DNA of 64,000 nt from Acinetobacter lwoffii (GCF_029024105.1 NZ_CP118963.1:1302001-1366000), one strand, 5' to 3'; positions 46,537 through 55,881 are shown, numbered from the stretch's first letter. Notes: a model not told the origin generated them from the sequence alone. Numbers and translations: made by a program.

Positions 46537-47649
46537 ATGAAAATGTTGCTTAAAAAATTGGGTCAGCTTTCCAGTGAATATCTGGATCGTTTCAGCGGAG
46601 CAGACGAGCCGACCCTGTATTACAATCCGAATGGTGTATTTTCAGGACTCATTGAACGCTTACCGCAGCTGCAACAAAAATATCGTCCTACACCTTGGTT
46701 AGCCAATGCACACGCACATATTCTGTATTTTGATTTAATTAAAAAACGTACCATTAAGCTGAAATACGATGCGCTTGAACAGCTGAAAATGTCAGATGGC
46801 GGAATTACCGGTATTGCCTGGTATGGGCTGGATCTTCCGGCAAGTACGCCAACCATTGTCTTACTCCATACTATTACCGGTTCTCCTGAATCGATGCGTG
46901 AACTGGTTCGTGATCTGCATAAACATACCGGTTGGCGTGTGGCATTGTGTTTACGCCGTGGTCATGCAGACTTACCCATGCCTGTGCCTAAAATGAACCT
47001 GTTTGGTTCAACTCAGGATTTGCGTGAGCAGCTCTTGTATATACAGGACAGATTTCCTCAGTCCGATCTCTATGGGGTTGGATCTTCTGCGGGTACGGGA
47101 TTGTTGGTGCGTTATCTGGGTGAAGAGGGTGAACAAACCCCACTCAAAGCAGCTTTTGCTTTATGTCCTGGCTATAACACTGAAACCGGTTTTGCCAATG
47201 TGCATCCGTTTTACAGTAAAGTCATGGCCAAAAAACTGATTAAGCGCTTTATTCATCCTTATCAAGAAACCTGGCAGGTCTGCCCAAGCTGGAAACAGTT
47301 ATTAGAAGTTAAAGATCTGTCTGAATTTGAAAAACTTTATTTTGAACTGGCCGGATTTGCGGATTATGCCAGTTATACTCAGGCAACCAATCCGATTTAT
47401 GTGTTTGAAAGTGTCAAAATCCCACTGATGATTTTAAATGCGGAGGATGATCCGGTTTGTCACATCCGAAATTTAGAACCTTATAAAGAAAAAATTCGGG
47501 CGATGTCTAATATTATGGTGATTACCACCAAAAAAGGCAGTCATTGCGGCTTTTATCAGGGCTTGATGCAAACCGAATCTTGGGCTACCCGACTAATGGC
47601 AGACTATTTGATTCACTTATCTCGTGCACCGGCAACAGTATCCGCTTAA
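46537..47649 (+). CDS. YheT-type alpha/beta hydrolase
   Basis: 370 residues. YRPTPWLANAHAHILYFDL is typical of the YheT/ABHD1-3 group, with TIVLLHTITGSPESMRELVRDLHKH for the oxyanion region, YGVGSSAGTGLLVRYLG as nucleophile elbow (SSAG) and ILNAEDDPVCHIRN for the acid. A late KKGSHCGFYQG gives the catalytic His. Family members act on acyl esters or phospholipids. AGAGGGGGGATGAC precedes the start. A strong bidirectional terminator follows 11 nt after the stop. Confidence 0.9.
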   Translation: MKMLLKKLGQLSSEYLDRFSGADEPTLYYNPNGVFSGLIERLPQLQQKYRPTPWLANAHAHILYFDLIKKRTIKLKYDALEQLKMSDGGITGIAWYGLDLPASTPTIVLLHTITGSPESMRELVRDLHKHTGWRVALCLRRGHADLPMPVPKMNLFGSTQDLREQLLYIQDRFPQSDLYGVGSSAGTGLLVRYLGEEGEQTPLKAAFALCPGYNTETGFANVHPFYSKVMAKKLIKRFIHPYQETWQVCPSWKQLLEVKDLSEFEKLYFELAGFADYASYTQATNPIYVFESVKIPLMILNAEDDPVCHIRNLEPYKEKIRAMSNIMVITTKKGSHCGFYQGLMQTESWATRLMADYLIHLSRAPATVSA

Positions 47650-47660
47650 AAAGTTCCAAT

Positions 47661-47689
47661 AAAAAACCCAGCATCTGCTGGGTTTTTTG
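47661..47689. terminator. Bidirectional terminator
   Basis: AAAAAACCCAGCA pairs perfectly with TGCTGGGTTTTTT with a short loop; it serves the hydrolase on plus and the lipoprotein gene on minus. Confidence 0.85.
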
Positions 47690-47705
47690 ATGAATGATAC
47701 TGTAA

Positions 47706-48128
47706 TTAGTCAAGTGCTGGCATCGCTGCGGCAATTGCGTCAGCAACCGCATCATCCTCAGACTTGTTTTCTGGATTTGAATTGGTTTTAGGTGTGGTCG
47801 CAGCAGGCTTTGACGCAGGTTCTTCGCGGGTTTCAGGCACTGGTGCCGGCTCAGTAGTTTCTGGTTTTTTGATTTCACGACGGATTTCAGTCGTGGTGTT
47901 TTCAGTTTGCTCACGTTGAATTTCAACCGTTGGCGCTACTTCCTCTTCAATTGCCGCTGGCTCTACAGGTTCAAGCGGTTCAAATTGCGTTGGTTCTGGA
48001 GTCGAGATTTCAGATGCTGGAGTAACTTCTACTTGCTCTTCTTCTTTTGGTGCTTCTTTTTTTACACACGCAGTTAATGTCAGGCCAGTCAGGATTAGGG
48101 TGGAGATTAAAAGTTTCTTCATCATCAT
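47706..48128 (-). CDS. Pro/Glu-rich lipoprotein
   Basis: 140 residues from the first of three tandem ATGs (48,128; the third at 48,122 is equally possible). MKKLLISTLILTGLTLTAC is a lipoprotein signal with lipobox LTAC. The mature protein is almost entirely acidic and Pro/Thr-rich (KEEEQVEVTPASEISTPEPTQFEPLEPVEPA...), probably disordered, ending in a short helical stretch (DAVADAIAAAMPALD). It may be an outer-membrane-anchored spacer. Family not recognised. A longer frame upstream is rejected as it would mask the signal peptide. Confidence 0.75.
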   Translation of the reverse strand: MMMKKLLISTLILTGLTLTACVKKEAPKEEEQVEVTPASEISTPEPTQFEPLEPVEPAAIEEEVAPTVEIQREQTENTTTEIRREIKKPETTEPAPVPETREEPASKPAATTPKTNSNPENKSEDDAVADAIAAAMPALD

Positions 48129-48353
48129 TGCATCAAACATAAAAGTGTGGAGTGGATACACTATTATAGCAGCAAAATGCAAGATAGAAATCATATGAAC
48201 TTACTGTAATTTTTTATAGGAATTGCTGTTAGAATAGTCAATTGTTTATTGTTCTTTGAATTGATGCGGATTGACTTTGCTTTCTAGGTACAAGGTAAAG
48301 TAAAATTGCGCAACATTGCAGGCCGATTTAGGCTCGATTGTACGAGAAACCCA

Positions 48354-49994
48354 ATGACCCATTTTATTTTCGTTACTGGTGGTGTAGTTTCATCACTAGG
48401 TAAAGGTATTTCAGCTGCTTCTGTTGCTGCACTTTTAGAAGCTCGTGGTTTAAAAGTGACCATGGTAAAAATGGATCCATACATTAATGTCGATCCAGGG
48501 ACAATGAGCCCATTCCAGCATGGTGAAGTTTTTGTTACAGAAGATGGTGCTGAAACAGACTTAGACTTGGGTTACTACGAACGTTTCTTGCGTCGTGCGA
48601 AAATGACCAAACTAAATAACTTCACATCAGGCCGTGTTTACCAGGATGTTCTAAACAAAGAACGCCGTGGTGACTATCTAGGCGGTACTGTTCAAGTTAT
48701 TCCACACATTACTGACAATATCAAAGAGCGTGTACTTCGTGCAGGCGAAGGTTATGACGTTGCGATCGTAGAGATCGGCGGTACTGTAGGTGACATTGAA
48801 TCTCTCCCATTCATGGAATCTGTACGTCAGTTAATGGTTGAACTTGGTCATAAACGTACCATGTTAATGCACTTAACGTTACTCCCATACATTAAGTCTG
48901 CAGCAGAATTAAAAACCAAACCAACACAGCACTCTGTTAAAGAACTCCTGTCGATTGGTATTCAGCCAGACATTCTCATCTGCCGTACAGAATACGATGT
49001 AGATGCAGATACGACGCGTAAGATTGCATTATTTACTAACGTTGAAGCACGTGCCGTTGTGGTATGTAAAGATGCACGTTCGATCTACCAGATTCCACGT
49101 ACATTCTACGAACAAAATGTTGACGATTTAATCTGTGAACGTTTTGGTTATAACGATCTTCCTGAAGCTGACTTAACAGATTGGGATAACGTTGTAGAAG
49201 CACTGCTGAACCCTGAATACACCGTACGTGTTGCAATGGTCGGTAAATACGTTGAACTTCCAGATGCATACAAGTCTGTCAACGAAGCACTTCTACATGC
49301 GGGTATTCAAAACCGTGTGAAAGTTCAGATTGACTACGTAAACGCTGAAGAGCTTGAAAGCCAAGATGTAGCAGAAGTATTGAAAGATGCTGATGCGATT
49401 CTGGTTCCTGGCGGTTTCGGTGAGCGCGGTACTGAAGGCAAAATGAAGGCGATTCAATTCGCACGTGAGAACGGTGTGCCGTTCCTCGGTATTTGCTTGG
49501 GTATGCAGTTGGCTGTGATCGAATACGCACGTAATGTTGCTGATATTGCAGACGCGACCTCGACTGAATTTAACCGTTCAACCAAATCTCCATTGATTGG
49601 TTTAATTACTGAATGGTTAGATGAGCGTGGTGAAGTTCAGCAACGTTCTGCTGATTCTGATCTGGGTGGCACGATGCGTTTAGGCGCGCAAAAATCTGAA
49701 CTGGTTGCAGGGACTAAAACTGCAGAAGTTTATGGTTCTGAAGAAATCATCGAGCGTCACCGTCACCGTTACGAGATGAACAACCGTTATATCCCAGTGC
49801 TGGAAGAAAAAGGCATGAAGATTTCTGGTTATTCTCCGGTACAGCATCTGGTAGAAACTGTTGAAATTCCTGCACATCCTTGGTTTATTGCAGTACAATT
49901 CCACCCGGAATTTACCAGCTCGCCACGTGATGGTCACCCGTTGTTTGCAGGTTTCATTGATGCTGCGAAAAAGCAGTACCAAAAAACCAAATAA
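48354..49994 (+). CDS. pyrG: CTP synthase
   Basis: 546 residues from ATG 48,354, almost the E. coli length (545). The synthetase domain starts MTHFIFVTGGVVSSLGKGISAAS (P-loop type) with the MDPYINVDPGTMSPFQHGEVFVTEDGAETDLDLGYYERF signature. The glutaminase domain has GGFGERG, FLGICLGMQ (nucleophile Cys) and HPEFTSSP (His/Glu). It makes CTP from UTP, ATP and glutamine. Followed by kdsA and eno as in many gammaproteobacteria. The upstream 159 bp should hold the promoter; no GCCCG-type leader is evident. Confidence 0.98.
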   Translation: MTHFIFVTGGVVSSLGKGISAASVAALLEARGLKVTMVKMDPYINVDPGTMSPFQHGEVFVTEDGAETDLDLGYYERFLRRAKMTKLNNFTSGRVYQDVLNKERRGDYLGGTVQVIPHITDNIKERVLRAGEGYDVAIVEIGGTVGDIESLPFMESVRQLMVELGHKRTMLMHLTLLPYIKSAAELKTKPTQHSVKELLSIGIQPDILICRTEYDVDADTTRKIALFTNVEARAVVVCKDARSIYQIPRTFYEQNVDDLICERFGYNDLPEADLTDWDNVVEALLNPEYTVRVAMVGKYVELPDAYKSVNEALLHAGIQNRVKVQIDYVNAEELESQDVAEVLKDADAILVPGGFGERGTEGKMKAIQFARENGVPFLGICLGMQLAVIEYARNVADIADATSTEFNRSTKSPLIGLITEWLDERGEVQQRSADSDLGGTMRLGAQKSELVAGTKTAEVYGSEEIIERHRHRYEMNNRYIPVLEEKGMKISGYSPVQHLVETVEIPAHPWFIAVQFHPEFTSSPRDGHPLFAGFIDAAKKQYQKTK

Positions 49995-50026
49995 TCGGTG
50001 CGTAGGACACAACTAGGGAAGTTTAA

Positions 50027-50884
50027 ATGTCGCAATTAAAACCACAAGAAATTGTACGTTTGGGCGATATACAAATGGCAAATCATTTGCCATTTGTATT
50101 ATTCGGCGGAATGAATGTACTTGAATCTAAAGACCTGGCTTTTGAAATTGCAGAGACTTATGTCGATATCTGCACACGTTTGGGCATTCCTTATGTGTTC
50201 AAAGCCAGCTTTGATAAAGCCAACCGTTCAAGCCTGAACTCTTTCCGTGGCCCAGGCCTGGAAAAAGGTCTCGAGTGGTTAGCTGACATTAAAAAACACT
50301 TTAATGTGCCGATCATCACCGATGTGCATGAGCCGTACCAAGCGGCTCCTGTTGCAGAAGTGGCAGACATTATTCAATTGCCAGCTTTCTTAAGCCGTCA
50401 GACGGATCTGGTTGAAGCCATGGCAAAAACGGATGCCATCATCAACATCAAAAAAGCACAATTCCTTGCGCCACACGAAATGCGTCATATTTTGCATAAG
50501 TGTCTGGAAGCTGGAAATGACAAGCTGATCATTTGTGAACGCGGTTCGGCATTTGGCTATAACAATCTGGTTGTAGACATGCTGGGCTTCGACATCATGA
50601 AAGAAATGAATGTCCCGGTATTCTTTGATGTGACCCATGCCTTACAAACCCCAGGCGGCCGTGCAGATTCTGCCGGTGGTCGTCGTGCGCAAATTACAAC
50701 GCTTGCGCGTGCGGGTATGGCAACGGGTCTTGCTGGTTTGTTCTTAGAAGCACACCCAGATCCGGAAAAAGCCAAGTGTGATGGTCCATGTGCGCTGCGC
50801 ATGTCTCAGCTTGAGCCGTTCCTGGCACAGCTAAAAGAATTGGATACCTTGGTTAAAGGTTTCGAAAAGTTAGATACACACTGA
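50027..50884 (+). CDS. kdsA: 3-deoxy-8-phosphooctulonate synthase (KDO-8-P synthase)
   Basis: 285 residues (E. coli KdsA is 284). LPFVLFGGMNVLESKDLAFEIAE, FKASFDKANRSSLNSFRGPGLEKGL, ITDVHE and FFDVTHALQTPGGRADSAGGRR are family motifs. It condenses PEP with arabinose-5-phosphate to feed KDO synthesis for lipooligosaccharide. It starts 32 nt after pyrG with AGGGAAG upstream and belongs to the same conserved cluster. Confidence 0.97.
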   Translation: MSQLKPQEIVRLGDIQMANHLPFVLFGGMNVLESKDLAFEIAETYVDICTRLGIPYVFKASFDKANRSSLNSFRGPGLEKGLEWLADIKKHFNVPIITDVHEPYQAAPVAEVADIIQLPAFLSRQTDLVEAMAKTDAIINIKKAQFLAPHEMRHILHKCLEAGNDKLIICERGSAFGYNNLVVDMLGFDIMKEMNVPVFFDVTHALQTPGGRADSAGGRRAQITTLARAGMATGLAGLFLEAHPDPEKAKCDGPCALRMSQLEPFLAQLKELDTLVKGFEKLDTH

Positions 50885-50943
50885 GTTTATCACTCTTGCG
50901 CTGCCGTATAGGCAGCTCATATTAATCAACTGAGGAATAGTTC

Positions 50944-52233
50944 ATGAGCCAAATCGTTGACATTCGTGCACGTGAAATTTTGGACTCTCGTGGTAACCCT
51001 ACCATCGAAGCAGACGTAATCTTAGCATCTGGCGTAGTTGGCCGTGCATGTGCACCATCTGGTGCTTCAACTGGTTCTCGTGAAGCTTTAGAACTTCGTG
51101 ATGGCGATAAAGCGCGTTACTTAGGTAAAGGCGTTAAAACTGCGGTAAATAACGTCAATACGTTAATCCGTGACGCTTTGGTCGGTAAATCAGTATTCGA
51201 ACAAAAAGACATCGATAACACGATGATCGCGCTTGACGGTACTGAAAACAAAGAAAAATTAGGTGCAAACGCAACTTTGGCAGTGTCTTTGGCTGCTGCG
51301 CGCGCTGCTGCTGAAGAAAAGAAAATTCCTCTTTTCCAATATATCGCAGATCTTCGTGGTCAAACGATTTTAACCATGCCTGTACCAATGATGAACATCA
51401 TCAATGGTGGTTCACATGCAGACAACAACGTCGATATTCAAGAATTTATGATTGAGCCAGTAGGCTTCACTTCATTCTCTGAAGCGCTACGTGCAGGTGC
51501 TGAAATCTTCCATTCACTTAAATCAGTATTAAACAAAAAAGGTTTAAACACTGCGGTAGGTGATGAAGGTGGTTTTGCGCCGAACTTACGTTCAAACGAA
51601 GAAGCAATCACAGTTATTCTTGAAGCAATTGGTCAAACGGGCTACAAAGCAGGTTCTGATATCATGCTTGCGCTGGATTGTGCATCTTCAGAATTCTACA
51701 AAAATGGTCAGTACATTCTTGCGGGCGAAGGCAACAAAGCGTTCACAAGCAACCAGTTCTCTGACTATTTAGCAGGTCTTGTAAACCAATATCCAATTAT
51801 CTCGATTGAAGATGGTCTGGACGAATCTGACTGGGAAGGCTGGTCTTACCTGACTTCTATCCTTGGCGACAAGATCCAGTTGGTTGGCGATGACTTGTTC
51901 GTAACGAATCCGAAAATCCTGCAACGTGGTATCAACGAAAAAGTGGGTAACTCGATTCTGATCAAATACAACCAGATCGGTACCTTGACTGAAACTTTAG
52001 ATGCCATCTATCTTGCGAAAGAAAATGGTTACTCTACTGTAATTTCACACCGTTCAGGTGAAACGGAAGATTCAACCATTGCTGATCTTGCAGTAGGTAC
52101 AGCAGCAGGTCAAATCAAGACTGGTTCACTTTGCCGTTCTGACCGTGTAGCGAAATATAATCAATTACTTCGTATTGAAGAATTGACTAATGCTGCATAT
52201 CGCGGTAAAGCTGAGTTCAAAGGTTTGAACTAA
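50944..52233 (+). CDS. eno: Enolase
   Basis: 429 residues. The start SQIVDIRAREILDSRGNPTIEADVIL, SGASTGSREALELRDGD, MNIINGGSHADNNVDIQEFMI, VGDEGGFAPN and the C-terminal IKYNQIGTLTETLDAI and SHRSGETEDSTIADLAVG include the Mg ligands and catalytic residues (Glu and Lys). It converts 2-phosphoglycerate to PEP. Codon usage is strongly biased, as expected for a highly expressed gene. Preceded by GAGGAATAG. Confidence 0.98.
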   Translation: MSQIVDIRAREILDSRGNPTIEADVILASGVVGRACAPSGASTGSREALELRDGDKARYLGKGVKTAVNNVNTLIRDALVGKSVFEQKDIDNTMIALDGTENKEKLGANATLAVSLAAARAAAEEKKIPLFQYIADLRGQTILTMPVPMMNIINGGSHADNNVDIQEFMIEPVGFTSFSEALRAGAEIFHSLKSVLNKKGLNTAVGDEGGFAPNLRSNEEAITVILEAIGQTGYKAGSDIMLALDCASSEFYKNGQYILAGEGNKAFTSNQFSDYLAGLVNQYPIISIEDGLDESDWEGWSYLTSILGDKIQLVGDDLFVTNPKILQRGINEKVGNSILIKYNQIGTLTETLDAIYLAKENGYSTVISHRSGETEDSTIADLAVGTAAGQIKTGSLCRSDRVAKYNQLLRIEELTNAAYRGKAEFKGLN

Positions 52234-52240
52234 GCGACTT

Positions 52241-52633
52241 ATGTCAATGTTAAATGTATTCGACTCGACTGCGAGTAAAGTACTGTTGGGCCTTGCGATC
52301 ATTTTGATCGCAGGGTTTCAATATTTATACTGGTTTGGTGAAGGTGGTTATCATGATCATCAGCAACTGACCCAGAAAATCCAACAACAAATGGAATTGA
52401 ATGATGAGCTAAAAGAGCGTAATCGCGTTCTGGCAGCAGAAGTTTATGATTTGAAGAATGGTATTGAAGCCATCGAAGAACATGCGCGTTTAGATCTTGG
52501 TCTGATTAAGCCACGCGAAACTTTTATTCAAATGAGCACGATCAGTACTCAATATAAACCGATCTATCTTAATCCTAATTCTAAAGTAGACCTGCGAACC
52601 AATGAGTCAGCTGAAGCACCAACCACACCCTAA
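52241..52633 (+). CDS. ftsB: Cell division protein FtsB (septum formation initiator family)
   Basis: 130 residues, 7 nt after eno. One N-terminal membrane helix (about 12-32, ASKVLLGLAIILIAGFQYLYWF), then a coiled coil (about 41-75, LTQKIQQQMELNDELKERNRVLAAEVYDLKNG) and EEHARLDLGLIKPRETFIQM, the conserved FtsB segment. It forms a complex with FtsL and FtsQ at the septum. Longer than E. coli FtsB (103) through a C-terminal tail that overlaps the ispD start by 32 bp. Confidence 0.93.
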   Translation: MSMLNVFDSTASKVLLGLAIILIAGFQYLYWFGEGGYHDHQQLTQKIQQQMELNDELKERNRVLAAEVYDLKNGIEAIEEHARLDLGLIKPRETFIQMSTISTQYKPIYLNPNSKVDLRTNESAEAPTTP

Positions 52634-53315
52634 ACTTTGGGTCATTCTTCCAGCTGCAGGTTCCGGTAGCCGTTTCTCCAAAACAGAACTGAAACAATAT
52701 CAGATGATTCAAGAGCGAACTGTTCTTGAACATACGGTGGCTCGTCTGAATCAACTGCCTTTGGCGGGTTATGTCCTGGCGATTGGTGAACAGGACAACG
52801 TCGCAAAAATGCTGCCATTTTCCAGTCAAGAGAAAGCCCATTTCTGTCTGGGCGGTGCCGAGCGGGTGAATTCCGTGTTAAATGCACTCACGTATTTATC
52901 TCAAATCGCTTCTGAAGATGAGTGGGTGCTGGTACATGACGCGGCGCGTCCCTGTGTCGGTCTGGATTGTCTGCAACAGTTAGTCAATACGGCGATTACA
53001 AATGATCAGGCTGCGATTCTGGCGATTCCAGTAAGAGATACACTTAAGCGTGTAGTAACCAATTTTGATATTGAGGAAACAGTGGATCGCTCAATGCTAT
53101 GGCAGGCACAAACACCACAAATGGCCAAGCTAGGTGTGTTGAAACGGGCGATTGAGCAGGCTTTGCAAGATGGTGCTACGATTACTGATGAAGCCAGTGC
53201 GCTGGAACATATCGGCGAACAGGTGAGTGTAGTACAAGGGCGTTCCGATAATATTAAAATTACCTATCCGGACGATCTGGAACTGGCCAAGCTGATTTTA
53301 CAGGCTCAGGCTTAA
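52602..53315 (+). CDS. ispD: 2-C-methyl-D-erythritol 4-phosphate cytidylyltransferase
   Basis: 237 residues. LWVILPAAGSGSRFSKTELKQYQMI (the nucleotidyltransferase loop), DEWVLVHDAARPCV, AILAIPVRDTLKRV, WQAQTPQMAK and TDEASALEHIG match IspD. It makes CDP-ME in the MEP isoprenoid pathway. The overlap with ftsB shows coupling. An IS element sits 22 bp after the stop and may affect transcription past this point. Confidence 0.96.
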   Translation: MSQLKHQPHPKLWVILPAAGSGSRFSKTELKQYQMIQERTVLEHTVARLNQLPLAGYVLAIGEQDNVAKMLPFSSQEKAHFCLGGAERVNSVLNALTYLSQIASEDEWVLVHDAARPCVGLDCLQQLVNTAITNDQAAILAIPVRDTLKRVVTNFDIEETVDRSMLWQAQTPQMAKLGVLKRAIEQALQDGATITDEASALEHIGEQVSVVQGRSDNIKITYPDDLELAKLILQAQA

Positions 53316-53337
53316 AAATATATTCAAATAATATTTA

Positions 53338-54194
53338 GGGTCTGTTGACATTTCAAGTATAGAATTTACCCGATAAAGGTAGCCAAATAAATATACAAGC
53401 TAATGCAACTGCCCCCTCATAGCTACACTTTAGCTTATCATATCGTGTTGCTATTCCTCTGAACTGCTTTAACCTACAAAATGCATTCTCAACTAAGTGT
53501 CTGATTTTATATAAATACCAATCCATATGATCATTATTTGACTGAGTATTTGATTTTCTTGGAATATTCGCTTTAGTTTTTTTCGCAGATATTTGTTCTC
53601 TTAATGATTCAGAGTCATATCCTTTGTCTGCACAACATACTTCCGTTTCACTCAAATCAAGTTTTTCAATCATTTTGGGAGCAATCTTGACATCATGTAT
53701 CGTTCCATCGGAGATAATAATTTCGATTGGATTGCCATCCGCATCAACAGCTAAGTGTATTTTAGAACTATTTCCACCAATGCTTTTAGAAATATCCTGA
53801 TCTTTTATTCCAGCAGAATGTTGGTGTGCCCGAACATGACTACCATCAATAAAAACCCATTCCATATCAGCACTTGAAGAAATTAATTTAAATATTTTCA
53901 TTAACTTATCATTTTTACACCAACGATTATATTTTTTAAAGATTGAGTTATACGAACCAAATTCTTTAGGCAAATCACGCCATGGGCAGCCTGTTCTTAT
54001 TCTATAAAGTATTGCTTCGACAAAATTTCTCAAATTAGATTTGAAATAGATATCAAAATTTCGGAAAATAGAAAGTAACTTAGACCAGTGTTGATCATTC
54101 AGCATTGTACGAGGCATAGCGAGAAGTAAATTTAGTTTGGCGATTAAATTTTACTTTCTCGCTATTTTTTTGAACAGTAAATGTCAACAGACCC
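53338..54194. mobile_element. Insertion sequence, IS5 family (IS427-like), 857 bp
   Basis: Perfect 16-bp terminal inverted repeats: GGGTCTGTTGACATTT at 53,338-53,353 and its complement at 54,179-54,194. TA flanks both ends (53,336-53,337 and 54,195-54,196), in line with the 2-bp TA duplications seen in this group. The single transposase ORF is intact, so the copy may be active. It lies between ispD and rodA. Confidence 0.92.
53353..54117 (-). CDS. IS5-family transposase
   Basis: 254 residues. The N-terminal DNA-binding part has ILYRIRTGCPWRDLPKEFGSYNSIFKKYNRWCKND. The DDE catalytic core has D in VFIDGSHVRAHQHSAG, D in CCADKGYDS, and E in YKIRHLVENAFCRLK, which fits the Y(2)R(3)E(6)K signature of IS5-like transposases. 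It is a single uninterrupted ORF, unlike many IS427-group members that need a frameshift. The stop lies at the inner edge of the left repeat. Confidence 0.95.
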   Translation of the reverse strand: MPRTMLNDQHWSKLLSIFRNFDIYFKSNLRNFVEAILYRIRTGCPWRDLPKEFGSYNSIFKKYNRWCKNDKLMKIFKLISSSADMEWVFIDGSHVRAHQHSAGIKDQDISKSIGGNSSKIHLAVDADGNPIEIIISDGTIHDVKIAPKMIEKLDLSETEVCCADKGYDSESLREQISAKKTKANIPRKSNTQSNNDHMDWYLYKIRHLVENAFCRLKQFRGIATRYDKLKCSYEGAVALACIFIWLPLSGKFYT

Positions 54195-54217
54195 TAAATA
54201 AAAGCAGAATAAATCTG

Positions 54218-54255
54218 GCTATAGCGATCTATTCGCTATAGCTTTCACTTATAAT
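54218..54255 (+). promoter_or_regulatory. Dyad and TATAAT box upstream of rodA
   Basis: GCTATAGCG/CGCTATAGC perfect nine-base inverted repeat (54,218-54,226 with 54,234-54,242), then TATAAT at 54,250-54,255, 32 nt before the rodA ATG. No clear -35 is present at the right distance. Confidence 0.4.
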
Positions 54256-54286
54256 TTTGCCATCATTCTTTTTCACCTTTTGGCCA

Positions 54287-55426
54287 ATGATACCTTCACA
54301 GCAGTATCGGTTTTTACGTCACTCTTTGCGTGATGGACGTAGTATTAACCCGCAAGATTCATCTCGATGGACCAAGTTGCACCTTGATCCCTGGTTATTG
54401 TGCTTTCTAGTTCTCAATGCAATCCTGGGTTTAATGGTGGTGTATAGCGCGACATCCGAAGACTCTGGCATGGTGGTGCGTCAGGCGATCAGTTTTGGAA
54501 TTGGTTTTGTGCTGCTGTTTATCTGTGCGCAGATTCCACCGAAAGTCTATCAGGCGATTAGTCCATACCTGTATGCCTTCGGGATCTTCATGCTGCTTCT
54601 GGTCTTTGTGATTGGTGAAAAACGTTTGGGTGCAACCCGCTGGATTACCTTGCCAGGGGTGGGAAGCATGCAACCGAGTGAGGTGATGAAATTTGCCATG
54701 CCTTTGATGATGGCATGGTATTTTGCACGTAAGCCATTTCCTCCCAAATTTTTGCATATTGTCGGGGCTTTGATTCTATTGGGCGTACCATTTGTTTTGG
54801 TGGCACTTCAGCCTGACTTGAACATTGGCTTGGTAATTCCTGGTATTTTTGTTCTATTTTTAAGTGGGATGTCGTGGCGTCTGATTGGTGGTGCAGCAGC
54901 GGCGGTAGCTGTGGCAGCTCCGGCTGCATGGATGTTCGTGCTACAAGAGTATCAAAAAAAACGTATTACCACGTTATTTGATCCGGAATCGGATGCCTTG
55001 GGTGCAGGCTGGAATATCATCCAGTCCAAAATTGCGATTGGTTCAGGTGGTTCCACGGGCAAAGGCTATACCGAAGGTACCCAATCACATTTAGGTTATC
55101 TGCCTGAACATCATACTGACTTTATTATGTCGACTTATGCCGAAGAATTCGGTTTTATCGGCGTTTTCCTGCTGTTTAGTTTATTCACTGCCATTATTAT
55201 TCGCTGTCTGATGATTGGTTTAAACAGCTTTCATAACTTTGGCCGCTTATATGCTGGAGCCATGGGACTGACTTTCTTCTTCTTTGTATTTTTAAACTCA
55301 GGCATGGTGAGCGGGATTTTACCTGTAACTGGAGATCCATTACCGCTCATGAGTTATGGTGGAACGGCAGTGATTTCCATGCTGGCCGGGATGGGCATTG
55401 TGATGTCGATTCATACTCATCGATAA
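54287..55426 (+). CDS. rodA: Peptidoglycan glycosyltransferase RodA (SEDS family)
   Basis: 379 residues from ATG 54,287; a TTG 30 nt upstream would give a longer form. Ten hydrophobic segments. GLMVVYSAT, RWITLPGVGSMQPSEVMKFAMPLMMAW, WNIIQSKIAIGSGGSTGKGYTEGTQSHLGYLPEHHTDFIMSTYAEEFGFIGVFLLF and GILPVTGDPLPLMSYGGTAVISMLAGMG are SEDS motifs. It polymerises lipid II for side-wall growth with PBP2. The IS just upstream separates it from ispD, so it must rely on its own promoter or one in the IS. Confidence 0.95.
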   Translation: MIPSQQYRFLRHSLRDGRSINPQDSSRWTKLHLDPWLLCFLVLNAILGLMVVYSATSEDSGMVVRQAISFGIGFVLLFICAQIPPKVYQAISPYLYAFGIFMLLLVFVIGEKRLGATRWITLPGVGSMQPSEVMKFAMPLMMAWYFARKPFPPKFLHIVGALILLGVPFVLVALQPDLNIGLVIPGIFVLFLSGMSWRLIGGAAAAVAVAAPAAWMFVLQEYQKKRITTLFDPESDALGAGWNIIQSKIAIGSGGSTGKGYTEGTQSHLGYLPEHHTDFIMSTYAEEFGFIGVFLLFSLFTAIIIRCLMIGLNSFHNFGRLYAGAMGLTFFFFVFLNSGMVSGILPVTGDPLPLMSYGGTAVISMLAGMGIVMSIHTHR

Positions 55427-55531
55427 GTCATTCTAAAAGTCGGACTGGTTCCGGCTTTTTATATACTTAAAATAAGTTGTTTTAAAAATCCTGTTTTGGC
55501 CAGAAGAAAAAAGAAGAATATTTTAGAATTC

Positions 55532-55577
55532 GTATGAAATTAAAAAGCCCTCAAATGAGGGCTTTTTAATTTCATAC
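55532..55577. terminator. Very long perfect hairpin, bidirectional terminator
   Basis: Two 22-base arms (55,532-55,553 and 55,556-55,577) are perfectly complementary with a 2-base gap. The core is AAAAAGCCCTCA/TGAGGGCTTTTT. It lies between the convergent rodA and cyd transcripts. Confidence 0.85.
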
Positions 55578-55578
55578 T

Positions 55579-55881
55579 TTAACTGAGAAACCAGGTGTAA
55601 TAACCCCAGATCATTAAAGGCCATGCTAGGAAAGGGCTAAACAACCATTTCCAGAACCAGTGGCGCGGCATAAAGCCCACACCATGGACAAAGCCTCCAG
55701 AAATACCAATCATGATATACATCATGGCACTATGGCTATATTCACCGTTGGCATCCAGCATTGCAGAAGGATGAACCAATAACACGGCTGCGAGAGGAAA
55801 AGCCAGGAGGCAGGAAATCATCATCGCAAATTTGTTTGGTTTCTTGTCTACAACGGTTTTCTCAAGCGCAGCTTCGGTCAT
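55579..55881 (-). CDS. ybgE: Cyd operon protein YbgE
   Basis: 100 residues with three hydrophobic segments (about 16-40, 52-70 and 78-96). KPNKFAMMISCLLAFPLAAVLLVHPSAMLDANGEYSHSAMMYIMIGISGGFVHGVGFMPRHWFWKWLFSP matches YbgE-type proteins (VHGVGFxP motif). It is the last gene of the bd oxidase operon, starting 3 nt after cydX. Its role in oxidase assembly is not clear in the family. Confidence 0.88.
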   Translation of the reverse strand: MTEAALEKTVVDKKPNKFAMMISCLLAFPLAAVLLVHPSAMLDANGEYSHSAMMYIMIGISGGFVHGVGFMPRHWFWKWLFSPFLAWPLMIWGYYTWFLS

